DNA from: Saccharina japonica | Lineage: Eukaryota; Sar; Phaeophyceae; Laminariales; Laminariaceae | NCBI GenBank assembly: GCA_008828725.1 | Contig: MEHQ01002400.1 | Location: forward strand, 504,312-568,311 | DNA: 64,000 bases | Direction of reading: 5' to 3' | Shown: positions 1 through 9,689 of the stretch, in pieces | Numbering within the stretch: position 1 is the stretch's first letter | How the letters are laid out: the number at the start of each line of letters is the position of its first letter | The notes under the pieces: model-generated | Told to the model about the DNA's origin: nothing | The model's database searches: none | Seen by the model: only the letters and a program-made list of their open reading frames with translations | Position numbers and translations under genes: made by a program

Positions 1-227
1 TGATTCGACTCGATGTCTTATTTTGAACTATGAACGATAGAATGTAAATCAGGAATAAATTCCAAGCCCCCCAAAAAAGAAGCTATTAATAATATTAATA
101 CCAGGTATTAATTAAAAGGATTTTTCGGTCCCTTCGTCTATTTAATTAAACAGCGGTGCTGCCGCCGTTCTTGCACCCTTACTGCTCGCTTCGGCTTATT
201 CTATCCTCCAAAGCGTTACATAATATA

Positions 228-310
228 TACCACTATGTACCGAAATATAAGCACCTTGTATATAGAATGTGAATGTATAAATAATTTTTGTATTTCGGGA
301 CAGGGTGGTA
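228..310. repeat. MITE-3 hairpin element, copy a
   Basis: An imperfect hairpin of about 80 bp. The left arm CCACTATGTACCGAAATATA pairs with the right arm, which reads TATTTCGGGACAGGGTGG. A TA dinucleotide flanks both ends, as for Tc1/mariner-type insertion. At least six relatives are in this window (near 1293, 22643, 42287, 60441, 60573 and, weakly, 62050). There is no coding capacity, so this is a non-autonomous element; the superfamily is inferred from the TA flanks only. Confidence 0.65.
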
Positions 311-382
311 CGTGTGATGTGACCAGGTATACAACATGACAACACTTACCCCCTTTAACTATTCCGGGGGACCTATAGGTAG

Positions 383-715
383 CCGGTCGCCCCGGTGGTC
401 TAACTGGTAGCCACGAAGCCTGTAGGCCCGGATGTCGAGGGTTCGATTCTCCCCATGGAGGTTTTTATTCTCAAATGACACCGTCTGTCGAGAGCGCATA
501 TTATAGCGTGGGTAAGCAAAATTCGACGAGAGTTGACGAGGGAAGAAAGTGCTGAAATCTTCTCGCGATAAAAATGCAAGGCAAGAACCGTAGTGGGGGA
601 GGAGGGAGAGGAGCCTACTTTGTGACCCCGGATCTGAGTTACGACTAGGGAGGGAGAAAGACGGAAGTGCGAAGATAATGAATGGGATGGACAAAAAAAA
701 AAAAAAAAAAAAAAA
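383..715 (+). mobile_element. tRNA-derived SINE, copy 1
   Basis: The head holds RNA polymerase III promoter boxes like those of a tRNA gene: an A-box-like TGGTCTAACTGG and a B-box GGTTCGATTC. A body of about 250 bp follows and ends in an A run at 692-715. The same body occurs at 801-1150 (minus), 1733-2070 (minus) and 9983-10317 (plus). Repeated copies, a tRNA-like head and a poly(A) end together define a SINE. The poly(A) tail means it is probably mobilised by a different LINE from the poly-C elements described below. Confidence 0.8.
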
Positions 716-800
716 TAGGCTTATAGTAAATAGGACCTACGGTACGCCCAAAAAATCTATATTTTAGATATGTTTACCAACAACATTTGGTCCTATATAC

Positions 801-1150
801 TTTTTTTTTTTTTTTTTTTTTCTCCATCCCATTTATTATCTTCGCACTTCCTTTCTCTCTCCTTCCTAGTCGTAACTCAGATCCGGGGTCACAAAGTAGG
901 CTCCTCTCCCTCCTCCCCCACTACGGTTCTTGCCTTGCATTTTTATCGCGAGAAGATTTCAGCACTTTCTTCCCTCGTCGACTTGCGTCGGATTCCGCCT
1001 ACCCACGCCACGAAGGCGCTCTCAGCAATTGGTTCCTTTTTATTTTTTCAAATAAAGACAAAATCTCTCACCACGGTGGGATTCGATCCTGGGTACCAAT
1101 GATAGTAGTCTTTGAAGCTGACCACTACTCTACCGGGGCGACCGGCTATG
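801..1150 (-). mobile_element. tRNA-derived SINE, copy 2, different tRNA head
   Basis: Read on the minus strand this is the same body and A tail (T run 801-821) as copy 1, but the head differs. It reads GGTAGAGTAGTGGTCAGC with a B-box GGATCGAATCCC, instead of the head shared by copies 1, 3 and 4. It forms an inverted pair with copy 1, only 85 bases apart. Head exchange between tRNA-like 5' ends on a conserved body is known for SINE families elsewhere. Confidence 0.78.
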
Positions 1151-1292
1151 GCCCACCGTAATAATTCTAACTCGTACGGCAGTCTTTAGAAATAAAATAA
1201 AAAAATCCGAGCCGCAAACGTCCATACCAGTCCGATATCATATATATGTATGTACAGCGACGCGAGAACTGCGCAAAAGGAGCCCATGCAAC

Positions 1293-1375
1293 AACCACTC
1301 TGTCCCGAAATATAAGATCATTTTATACATTAGTATTAAACAAAAACGGTGCTTATATTTCGGGACAACGAGGTA
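1293..1375. repeat. MITE-3 hairpin element, copy b
   Basis: The left arm CCACTCTGTCCCGAAATATA mirrors the right arm, which reads GCTTATATTTCGGGACA. Same family as 228-310. Non-coding. Confidence 0.65.
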
Positions 1376-1732
1376 TTCTGGAGGAGCATCGTGCGTAGTC
1401 AGGTTTGTAAACGTACAGAGTACGTACGAGTACTCGTAGGGAATAATACCGGGTTTTTTTCAATTCCATCGCGGGTTCTGATTGCAGTACGATTACGTAC
1501 TCGTATGCCCCCGAAATAAGTAATAATTGCTGTATTACCTAGCCGACTACAGCAGTGCAGCAGTGCACCTGATAAGAAACAGGAATTATGATCCAGGCTG
1601 GATTTCTTATTTGAGCAGGATGGGTAGGTTCTGCGCTAACTTCAGTATAACGACTCCCGAATTTCTTGATTTTTGCTGGAAATCTCAGCCTGCCTTTTTT
1701 ATTGCTCGTTTTCTTACTAGGCGTCCTGTGCC

Positions 1733-2070
1733 TTTTTTTTTTCTGTTGTTTCCATCCCTTTTATTATCTTCGCCCTTACTTTCTCTCTCCTTCCTGCAGT
1801 AGTCGTGACTCAGATCTGGGGTCACCAAGTAGGCTCTTCTCCCTCCTCCCCCACTACGGTTCTCGCCTTGCATTTTTATCGCCAAAATATTTCAGCACTT
1901 TCTTCCCTCGTCAACTCTCGGCGAATTGTTCTTACCCACGCTATATGCGCTCGCTCTCCACAGTAGTTGGTGTCATTTGAGAATAAAAATCTCTATACGG
2001 AGACTCGAACCCTCGACCTCCAACCTAACAGGCTTCGTGGTTACCTGTTAGACCACCGGGGCGACCGGCG
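1733..2070 (-). mobile_element. tRNA-derived SINE, copy 3
   Basis: Minus strand. Its T run (A tail on its own strand) starts at 1733. The head at 1985-2070 has an A-box-like TGGTCTAACAGG and a B-box GGTTCGAGTC. The body matches copies 1 and 4. This copy keeps the clearest tRNA-like head. Confidence 0.8.
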
Positions 2071-2838
2071 ACAGTACATGCAAACAATTCATCGCGTTCC
2101 TTTTCTTTTTCTTGGGGCAGGTTAAGGTGCTGTGTTCCACACACAAGACCAAAACAACGCCTGTTATTATTTGTTGTGCGTTGTATTCGTTTTGTTTGCC
2201 ATCTGACAATATATTTAATGACACCGCAGCAGTCGTATAGTCTACATGTCCACGTGATTCTTGCACTGCTTCACGCTTTTCCTAGATGGTTGATAACAAC
2301 CAGTGCCTTTTCGCATTTTAGATCTCGCCGTACTTGGGTCTCAAAAAGGGTGAATGTCGGCACGACTAAAGTCACCAACTATTTAATAGATTTTAGTCGG
2401 ACTACTGCTGTGGGGCGGAGCCCCTGGCAGGTTCTCTCTCAAGCGTGGGTTTGGTGTGGAGGACACATCGAGGGAGGTGCGGTTGTGTCTCGGGTCTTCA
2501 CGGAACGCAGTGACAGACCTTGTTGGGTGACCTTGAACTTGTGTGTAATGAGGCGGTACTATCTAGGGGAAGGGGACCTGGTATCCACACTACAGGTAAT
2601 ATTTAGATATTTAGTCGTTTCCTGGAAGTGCCGACTATCCGACTTATAGGGTTTCCATACTTGTTGGAAGGATTACTGAATGCTGGTTACAGCCTTCTTT
2701 TTTCGGGCGGGGTCTCCTTGGCCGGGGAGGGCTGGTGTTTCTTGCTTCGCTCGCCCGACTTGAGTCGGCTGACTATCAGCTGACCATCAGCTGGCTTCGC
2801 CAACCGACTTGCCGACTTAAGACAGTTAGTCGTCTGTT
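2071..2838. other. No gene seen; short degenerate GACTAAGTCGG-type repeats
   Basis: A 157-codon open frame crosses 2176-2649 but has no recognisable domain, no splice context and the low-complexity look of chance. Between about 2340 and 2830 the words CGACTAA, GTCGGC and CAGCTGACCATCAGCTGG recur in both orientations, giving local palindromes. Confidence 0.4.
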
Positions 2839-2938
2839 ACGGGGGACCATAGTAAATAGGGCTAAATATTTTCCCTAAAAATAGGGAAATGTACAGGTTT
2901 TTGTGTATACCGTAGGTCTTATTACTATGTTCCCCCGT
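2839..2938. repeat. Short MITE with about 20-bp inverted ends
   Basis: The left end ACGGGGGACCATAGTAAATA pairs with the right end ATTACTATGTTCCCCCGT, with a few mismatches. The total is 100 bp and AT-rich inside. No second full copy was found; the words AGTAAATAGG and ACCTACGGTA also occur near 725-745. Confidence 0.6.
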
Positions 2939-3062
2939 AGTAGCGGCACCTACCGACTAGTTTTTAGTCGTGAAATCCTGCTGACTCACAGCTCTAAGGG
3001 CCCGTTTTAACGAAGAAGAAAAAAAATCAATTTGGAAAAAAAAAAAATCAAATCCGCTTTTC

Positions 3063-3141
3063 ATTGGTCAACACACGCAGCAGCACCAAAGATTAGGATC
3101 TTGGGGCATAATATTTGGTGCTGGTGCGTGTGTTGACCAAT
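3063..3141. repeat. Hairpin element with 28-bp arms
   Basis: The left arm begins ATTGGTCAACACACGCAGCA. The right arm is its reverse complement with one mismatch in 28, ending GTGTGTTGACCAAT. About 23 bases separate the arms. A MITE or recent fold-back; only one copy was seen. Confidence 0.6.
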
Positions 3142-3178
3142 CGGTAAGGGTTATACGGTTTAAAATGGGAGGGGTGGG

Positions 3179-3510
3179 GGTTTGGGGGGGGGGGTACCTC
3201 ATTTGTTGCTTGCCTTAGTTATTTGACCATTGACCACGCATCCCTTTCGAGACGGAGCACCGTTCCTACTCCTTATAGAGACAGCTCCAACATTTGGGCG
3301 CTCATGGCGTTTGTTTTCGTGTATTACATACACGTAAAAGCCGGTTGTTAATCTCATCCCCTTCCTGTCACGCCGCCTGTGGCCACCATCTCTATCTCGT
3401 AGGGAAATGGAGGGGGGGGGGTACTCATTTGTTGCTTGCCTTAGTCATTCGACCATTGACCACGCGTCCCTTTCGAGACGGAGCGAAATGGAAGGGCGGG
3501 GGGGGGGGGG
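3179..3510 (-). mobile_element. Stacked poly-C-tailed LINE 3' ends (family 1)
   Basis: On the minus strand, two 5'-truncated LINE tails lie head to tail: 3403-3193 (about 210 bases, matching the LINE end at 29296-29500) and 3485-3422 (about 65 bases). Each ends in AACAAATGAGTAC or a near variant followed by a C run, seen here as G runs at 3183-3192, 3412-3421 and 3497-3510. Each tail starts at the edge of another C tract. Confidence 0.8.
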
Positions 3511-3560
3511 ACTGTATTTCTAACCCCGATACTCGTACCGCCTGCTGCTCTGCTCTACAG

Positions 3561-3614
3561 GAAAAGGATAGCGCGGTGGCAGAGCTAGAGACCGGCATCA
3601 GTCTTCACAAGCAG
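3561..3614 (+). CDS. Gene 1 (coiled-coil protein), internal exon A
   Basis: A 54-base, phase 0 exon between a pyrimidine-rich acceptor ending CTACAG and the donor GTCAGT. It encodes EKDSAVAELETGISLHKQ, a charged helix. It is the most upstream exon I can support for gene 1; earlier exons probably lie outside the window. It joins in frame to exon B at 4679. A 54-base open stretch is weak alone, so the call rests on the splice sites and phase agreement. Confidence 0.55.
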
Positions 3615-3619
3615 GTCAG

Positions 3620-3960
3620 TACAAGAAATAGTGGTGGGTATCGAACGATAGTTGGTGTTCAATACGATATCGATTCGTATGTAATTGATGTTCGAGACGA
3701 TACCGATAATTGATAAATGACACCTTCCGTTATATCATACGATTTCGATATTCGATACCACGTATGATATGTAGGTGGTCAAATATACGGGTGTGCTGGG
3801 GGATAGTCTAGAGGATTAGGAGGCGTCCGATATGTACATACATAAGATGTATCGAAATTCGATCTACTGTAGTATAATAGTATGCCGATATATAATATCG
3901 ATTATTGCGATACTTGGGTATATATATCGAAACCTCGATAATTAGGCTGGCTGGGCACTG
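3620..3960. other. Intron with ATCGATA-rich palindromic sequence
   Basis: Dense repeats of TATCGAT, CGATATCG and ATTCGATA in both orientations within the intron between exons A and B. There is no tandem period and no open frame of interest. Confidence 0.45.
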
Positions 3961-4144
3961 CTGACTCAGTCAGTAGCGATCGTACGGTCGTCAAAATCGT
4001 CCAGTATATTGGATTGCAGCAGTATTCTGTCTCTCGTCTCCCGAAACGCATGTGGTGGGTGTCCGTACTAGTCTACGGAAGTATTGAAATAATCGTGGTT
4101 GTCGGTTGTTGTTGTTGTTGTTGTTGTTTTTGGTGGTGGTGGTA

Positions 4145-4403
4145 GTACCCTCCCCCCCCCGAAGCTGTCGTCCATATGCAAGTCCGCCTCACGAGCGGTA
4201 CTTAATAGGATGCAGCTTACCCTTCATGCGACTCGCCCAACGCCCCACGTTTTAGCTTCGCGCTTGGTGCAGGCAATGTCTTCCCCTGGTCGATGGAAAC
4301 CTGACGTGTTCCGTCCCGGCATTGTAGAGATGCGAGGGTCTATGGCCATACGACTACGGCCATGCATGATAATGAGTACCTCCCCCCCCCCCCCCCCCCC
4401 CCC
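4145..4403 (+). mobile_element. Poly-C-tailed LINE 3' end (family 2)
   Basis: A plus-strand tail of about 240 bases beginning right after a C tract (4151-4159) and ending in GGCCATGCATGATAATGAGT followed by ACCT and a C run of about 20. The same body recurs at 46029, 51906 and 59325 (plus) and in reverse at 9690 and 16237-17065. It shares its last 80 bases in diverged form with family 1: GCTCCGTC, GGGATGCG, ATGGTCA, ATGAGTAC and poly-C in the same order. Confidence 0.75.
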
Positions 4404-4646
4404 CGCGGGGCATAAAGGGGGTGGGGATAAGTGTCAAATGGCCAAGGCAAGGGACAAAAATGTTTGCCCCCCCCCCCCCCCCCCGCGGGGCATAAAGGGG
4501 GTGGGGATAAGTGTCAAATGGCCAAGGCAAGGGACAAAAATGTTTGCCCCCCCCCCCCCCCCCCGCGGGGCATAAAGGGGGTGGGGATAAGTGTCAAATG
4601 GCCAAGGCAAGGGACAAAAATGTTTGCCCCCCCCCCCCCCCCCCTG
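4404..4646 (+). repeat. Three tandem short LINE-tail units, each with its own C tract
   Basis: Three almost identical units of about 80 bases. Each contains CATAAAGGGGGTGGGGATAA, then GTCAAATGGCCAAGGCAAG, and ends TTTGC followed by 16-18 C. The second part matches the family 1 tail GTCAAATGACTAAGGCAAG. The array directly continues the C tract of the family 2 tail at 4145-4403, so four C-tailed units are stacked in one orientation. Confidence 0.8.
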
Positions 4647-4678
4647 CTGGCCCGTATTGTCTACCGTGAACGACTCAG

Positions 4679-4789
4679 CTTGAGCAAGATCGAGAGCGAA
4701 GGGCGGCCGTTGCGAAGGCGGATGCTGCGTTGCGGCGGGATCTGCTGGCGAGACAGGCGGAGCACAAGCGGAGCACCCTCGCGGAAGAC
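4679..4789 (+). CDS. Gene 1 (coiled-coil protein), internal exon B
   Basis: A 111-base, phase 0 exon (37 codons) between the acceptor ACTCAG and the donor GTGCGT. It encodes a highly charged helix starting LEQDRERRAAVAKADAALRR and ending STLAED. Heptad-like Ala/Leu spacing with Glu/Arg/Lys is typical of the long coiled coils found in trichohyalin-plectin-homology (TPH) and other ciliary proteins. It sits 33 bases after the stacked LINE tails, so the insertions stopped just short of the exon. Confidence 0.65.
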
Positions 4790-5549
4790 GTGCGTTCAGT
4801 GATGTGATGGTCATGATATGATGCGTATGCACCGGTTTCTGATTTCGTATATACGTCGTATAGTTAGTTTTTTGTTTTTTGTGCGCCAGCCACTTAAGAA
4901 ACCGTGATTTTATTTTTATTTTCGGGCCGGTTAAGAAACCGTTATTTCGAAAACAGATTTAGCCATATTTTAGCAACCGTTGTTTTTGTTTATTTAGGGC
5001 CTGGCTCAGGTTCTTGTTCTTATGTCCGAGGCAGAGGGTGTGCCTCACACCAATTTCCTATTTTTTTTTCTATAATGTTTTTGGTTCTGTTTCGTTGATA
5101 ATGTCGAGCCAATTTTTTTCGTAACTCCCAATTTCTGAACCTTCTTAGACGCCTTAAGACACCTTCAGGACTGTAGTCCCGTTTTTGGGTGGACAAAACA
5201 CTTGAATTTAGGCTCCGATTTAGGTTTATATTGGAATGAGAGTGCAGCACGACAAGGGTTAAGGCCGTCACGGACCAGGTTTATTTATACTCTTCAAGTG
5301 GTAAGTATATAGGTGGGTGCCATTTTTGGTCATGCTAAACGATTTTCTGACGGCTGTATTAATTGAAGACCAAACAAAAACAAAACAGTAGCTGTGGGAT
5401 CGAGGACTTCGTCCAAACTATATATATATATATGCATGATGCTTCGATCGCGCTAATATTCGTGTTCCATGACATCATGAAAAGTATAGATTCCAAAGGT
5501 CGTCAGAGTACTGCAGTACCTCCGAGTACCAGTCATTTCAGCTTTTAAT
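4790..5549. other. Intron, no feature recognised
   Basis: AT-rich intron sequence with T runs and short open frames without coding character. Nothing further seen. Confidence 0.4.
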
Positions 5550-6353
5550 AAATATCCTAGGGACTCGCGAGGACTCAGTCGTTTTAACTTTCAGTACCCT
5601 AGGGACTCGCGAGGACTCAAGCCATTTAAGCGTTCAGCACCCTAGGGACTCGTGAGGACTCAAGTCATTTCAGCTTCTGGTACCCTGGGGACTCAGTATT
5701 TCAAAATGACTCGGACTCGAGTCAACAATGACCGAGTCCCGATGGCTCTGGTACTGGTACTCTGTCGACTTTTTGAACAAAAAAAAAACTGTCAAGGGCG
5801 ATAACGAAACACACCAGAAGCGGCTTTTATTTTGGTTTGACCCGTTGGCTCGGGACTCGCGAGGACTCAGTCATTTCAGCTGTTCGGTACCCTAGGGACT
5901 CGCGAGGACCCAGTCATTTCAGCTTTTCGGTACCCTAAAGGGACTCGCGAGGACTCAGTCATTTCAGCGTTTCGGTACCCTAGGGACTCGCAAGGACTCA
6001 GTCATTCCAGCTTCTGGTACCCTGGGGACTCAGTACTTCAAAATGACTTGGGCTCACGAGTCAATGACTGAGTCCCGATGTCTCTGGTAGTTGTACTCTG
6101 ACGACCTTTTAAACAAAAAACTGTAACGAAAGACACCAAAAGCGTCTTGTATTTTTTTTGACCCGTTGGCTCGGGATTCACGAGGACTCAGCCAATTCCG
6201 CTTTTTGGTACCCTAGGGACTTACGAGGACCCAGTCGTTTCAGCTTTTCGGTATTCTACGCAGGGTCTCGCGAGGACCCAGTAATTTCCGCTTTTCGGTA
6301 CCCTAGGGACTCGCGAGCACCCAGTCATTTCAGCTTTCGGTACCCTAGGGACT
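5550..6353. repeat. Higher-order minisatellite in a gene 1 intron
   Basis: The basic unit is about 45-50 bases: GGGACTCGCGAGGACTCAGT, then CATTTCAGC and GGTACCCTA. Several basic units plus a longer spacer containing GACCCGTTGGCTCGGGA make a superunit of 321 bases, measured between the two GACCCGTTGGCTCGGG words near 5840 and 6161. There are about two and a half superunits. ACTCGCGAGT-type palindromes recur up to 7360. Confidence 0.75.
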
Positions 6354-6479
6354 GAGTAGTACTTGCGTTTTTTTTGTGCTGCTTTCCTTGCAAGTGGCTT
6401 ATCATAACATTCTAAGCCAGCCGGCATCCTGTGTACAAGAGGACTAAACGAGCGCCTTTTGAGTATTTATACGCACATG

Positions 6480-6600
6480 TGTGTGTCTGTGATCTTCACA
6501 TTAAACGGTCCTTTCTACCCGTCGACGTCCAGTACACCCAGTCAGTGTCCGTGCCGATTCTTCATCATCCTATAGAGAGAGAGATACAAGTTTCTGTGGT
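6480..6600. repeat. Dispersed repeat, related to 11245-11350
   Basis: The words CCTTTCTACCC, TCGACGTCCAG, GTGTCCGTGCCGATTCTTCA and TCTGTGGTCACA occur in the same order and spacing at 6500-6605 and 11270-11350. Origin unknown. Confidence 0.55.
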
Positions 6601-6857
6601 CACATATGAATGCAACAGGTCGACCATTTTTGAAGCGAGGAGCGGCGCTCGATCGACGAGGCGGGGGAGTAATTGGTCTTATTATGCTGCGCGAAAAAAA
6701 TGATAAGGGACAAGTTATTATGCGAATCTCACAAGGGCCATCGTTCTGTGGTCGGGCAACGGCGTATCGAACTCGACTAAAATTTTTCGATATTGTTACT
6801 TTGATTATTATTTTTTTGCAAGGTTAAGGCTCCTCTTCGGTGTTATTTTGTAAATAT

Positions 6858-7365
6858 AGTTAAGTTGAAATCCCGGGGGTGTCGCAAGTTGAAAGGGGGA
6901 GAAAACACAGGACAGAGGCGCCCCCCGCCCCTCCTGTGCATATGAGCCAACGTAAGGGTCGCTGCTGGTGTACCGCTGCGACATAACCGACTCGGACTCG
7001 CGAGTCAGTGAATTATATCCATCCACCAGGTGGTGTGATAATTGCGGAGTTCGACTCTGTTTTCAGGCGTACACACGTAGAGGGTGTGTTGTCTAACGTA
7101 CCCCCGGTGATAAGGTGACGGTGAAAAAACGAAGTAAAAAATATATCACCCGGTGTGTTTATGTGTGGGGGGGATGCTTTCTAAGGGGTGTGTGATTTTT
7201 TCCGTGTTATACGGTAGTTGACTTGAACTCCCGGGGGTGTCGCAAGTTGAAAGGGGGAACGAACACAGAACAAAGGCGCCCTGCCCCTCATGTGCATATG
7301 AGCCAACGTGAGGGTCGCTGCTGGTGTACCGCTGCAACATAATTTACTCGGACTCGCGAGTCAAA
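6858..7365. repeat. Direct repeat pair of about 150 bp
   Basis: 6858-7010 and 7218-7365 are diverged copies. Both hold GGGGGTGTCGCAAGTTGAAA, GTGCATATGAGCCAACGT and GGTCGCTGCTGGTGTACCGC, and both end in the palindrome GACTCGCGAGTC. They lie 360 bases apart in a gene 1 intron. Confidence 0.7.
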
Positions 7366-7559
7366 GACTTGGGTCCCAATGACTCGGACTTGGACTCAGA
7401 CTCTGACGACCTTCGATTATTTCCCTTATTGAGGGTAACAAGTGTATTATGCCAACAACGACTATTACTATCAACGATTGCGAAATCACAAAACTGTCGA
7501 AAGACTTCTTGGCAACAAGTACGTATGTGTGTGGGAAAGCAGTAGTGCCTGTCCCTGTC

Positions 7560-7850
7560 GTATAGTGCCGGTATGCTCCAGCCAACAATACCGGCACTAT
7601 AATATAGCGGCAACCAGCACTATATACTCCGCACACTGCCACACTGGTTAATCCCATCTGTGCCAATAAGCGATTCCACCGGCACTATAGCGGCAACCGG
7701 CACTATAGCGGCAACCGGCACTATAACGGCAACCGGCACTACTCCGCACACTGCCACACTGGTTAATCCCATCAGCGCCTGGCGATTCCACCGGCACTAT
7801 AACGCGCAGCCGGCACTATAGAGGAACCACAGGCACTATACAGGGACCAT
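7560..7850. repeat. 18-bp tandem repeat GGCACTATAGCGGCAACC
   Basis: Several units of GGCACTATAGCGGCAACC and variants at 7590-7630, 7681-7742 and 7793-7845, interleaved with two copies of a longer unit containing CACACTGGTTAATCCCATC. The longer unit with one 18-mer recurs at 26390-26510, some 19 kb away. Confidence 0.7.
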
Positions 7851-7870
7851 GACTGTGTATACATGTATTT

Positions 7871-8137
7871 GACGCATGCTAGGATAGAGGTGCACCATGT
7901 TTTTTCCGAACTTCTCACTTGAAGAGCTCCATACTAAAAGTAAGTAATAGTAAGCCACCTGCCTTTGGAGGAAAATAACAGTGATGCCCGATGAACAATC
8001 TCATGACCTAACTATGCTCGGAAAACACATTTTCAACACAAATAGTGAAAGCCAGACGATTTTGGGCTAAGCCGCCCTGTCGATCAGAATAACGTTTCAG
8101 CCGGAAAGTGCTACATGCCTCTACCGTAGCACGCGTC
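7871..8137. repeat. MITE-2, copy a
   Basis: About 267 bp with inverted ends: left GACGCATGCTAGGATAGAGG, right CCTCTACCGTAGCACGCGTC. ATTT flanks both sides and may be a 4-bp target duplication. Related copies are at 17679, 18170, 19615 and 42480 and, more decayed, 14229. It ends about 100 bases before gene 1 exon C. Confidence 0.7.
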
Positions 8138-8241
8138 ATTTTGTACGACGTAAATGACGTATCTACTCGTCCTGTTTTTGTTGTTGTGCTGTTGTTGTGG
8201 AATGCTTTTCTTCTTTTGTTTTTCGTTTCCCGCGCTGGAAG

Positions 8242-8379
8242 GCTGAGCGCGAGAAGCAGGAGGCCGCCAGGGAGATCGAAGAGCGCAAGGCATCGGACGC
8301 CGTGAAAGAACTGCTCAAGCGCGAGCACGAGGTGGAGAAGAAGGAGAAGAGGCGGTGCGAGGTCGAGGCTATCTCCCTG
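8242..8379 (+). CDS. Gene 1 (coiled-coil protein), internal exon C
   Basis: A 138-base, phase 0 exon (46 codons), from an acceptor ending CTGGAAG to the donor GTGAGT. The protein reads AEREKQEAAREIEERKASDA and continues with KELLKREHEVEKKEKRRCEV. This is near-continuous charged helix with the E/K/R pattern of TPH-type ciliary coiled coils. The acceptor lacks a strong pyrimidine tract, so the start could shift by a few codons. The donor is strong. Confidence 0.68.
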
Positions 8380-8399
8380 GTGAGTTTCTTGCCACACTG

Positions 8400-8523
8400 G
8401 TGGTGATGGTTGGCGGTGGCGGTAGTGGTGGTGGCGGTAGTGATGTTCTTATCGTTGTTGTTGTTCTTGTTCTCGGGGTGAAACCATATCACAAGAGAGT
8501 TGGTGTTGTGGCTGTTGTTGTTG

Positions 8524-8555
<32 letters not shown>

Positions 8556-8960
8556 GGTGGTGGTGATAGTGATAGTGATATTCTTGTTTCTGTTGTTTTT
8601 TTACGGGACGGAGGCCATCTAGCAAGTAAATTCGGTGGTGATGGTGGTGGTGGTGGTGGTGTTGGTGGTGTTGGTGGTGGTGTTCCTGTTGTTCTTGTTC
8701 TCTTGTGTGGGGTGGGCGCCATCTCGCAAGTATGTTCGTGCTCTGGTGGTGTGATATTTTTTCGTTCCTGTTTCTTGGTCTCCGTGTACCGTGGGAGGTA
8801 TCTCGCAAGCGTGGTCCATGATGGTAGTGGTGGTGGTGCCCTTATTGTTGTGTTTGGTGTGAGACGGTCGCCATCTCACAAGGAAGTTCGTGGTGGTGGT
8901 GGTGGTGGTGGTGGTGGTAGTAGCGATGGTTGCTGTGTTGGCAGTATGGGTGCTGGCGGT
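8400..8960. repeat. TGG/TGT triplet-rich intron
   Basis: Long interrupted runs of GGTGGTGG, GTTGTTGTT and GTGATAGTGATA on the gene 1 sense strand. Open frames of 100-226 codons here are low-complexity Gly/Val/His/Thr products of the repeats and are not called. Confidence 0.75.
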
Positions 8961-9084
8961 GCACTCGAGGGGGTGGTGACGCGTTCGCAGCATAGCGCTA
9001 ATTGCAACTGCAGGAACGGTTACGAACGAACGTGATAAATTGTTGTTCCGTTAACGTCGTCAGGTTTTCTGCTTGAAGCATTGC

Positions 9085-9525
9085 CTCCACTCATAAACTG
9101 GTCACACCGCTCATACCATCGTCGCGCGTTCCATACAATAGTCGTACCGCGCATAGAATGAAAGCAACGCTCATACGTACATTGAAAGCAACGCTCATAC
9201 AAGGACATTCGCCGTTCATACAGTGCATGCACTGCTCATACAATGAATGTGCTGCTTATACAAGGGCATTCGCCGTCCATACAGGGAATGCACTGCTCAT
9301 GTAATGAACACACTCCTCATACTCGTTCAACCGAATTATTCCACCGGTCCGTTAAACTAAATACTCCGCTTATGCAACTGAATACACCGCTCATACAATT
9401 GAATACACCGCTCATGCAACTGAATGACCCGCTCATACAACGCTTGACAACAGAAAAATACACCGCTCGTAGAACTGGATACACCGCTCATACAACGCTT
9501 ATGCAACGCTTATGCACCGGGGGTC
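9085..9525. repeat. About 21-bp minisatellite (core CGCTCATACAA)
   Basis: About 20 units built on ACCGCTCATACAA or ACTGCTCATACAA plus an 8-base linker such as TTGAATAC. The array fills the intron up to gene 1 exon D. Confidence 0.75.
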
Positions 9526-9548
9526 TCTACAACGCTAATGTTTTTCAG

Positions 9549-9647
9549 CTGAAGGACGCGAAGATTACGGCCGAAGCGCGGGAACGAAGTGCCGCAGCTC
9601 GCGACTACTCGAAGGGAATCGCTGAACGGCGCCAGAAAGAGGAAAAG
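9549..9647 (+). CDS. Gene 1 (coiled-coil protein), internal exon D
   Basis: A 99-base, phase 0 exon (33 codons), between the good acceptor TTTTTCAG and the donor GTGTGT. It encodes LKDAKITAEARERSAAARDY followed by SKGIAERRQKEEK, continuing the charged coiled coil. Both neighbouring exons are in the matching phase. Confidence 0.7.
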
Positions 9648-9689
9648 GTGTGTCTCTGGATGATGTGTTTTTTCTGGGCTTAGGCTCAC

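Noticed and set aside
383-460. Functional tRNA gene
   Set aside because: The A and B boxes are present, but the head joins a repeated SINE body with an A tail and the acceptor stem does not close.
2176-2649. 157-codon open frame
   Set aside because: No motif, no splice signals, composition of non-coding sequence.
8355-9035. 226-codon Gly/Val-rich frame and its minus-strand His/Thr-rich partners
   Set aside because: Products of TGG and TGT triplet repeats in an intron.
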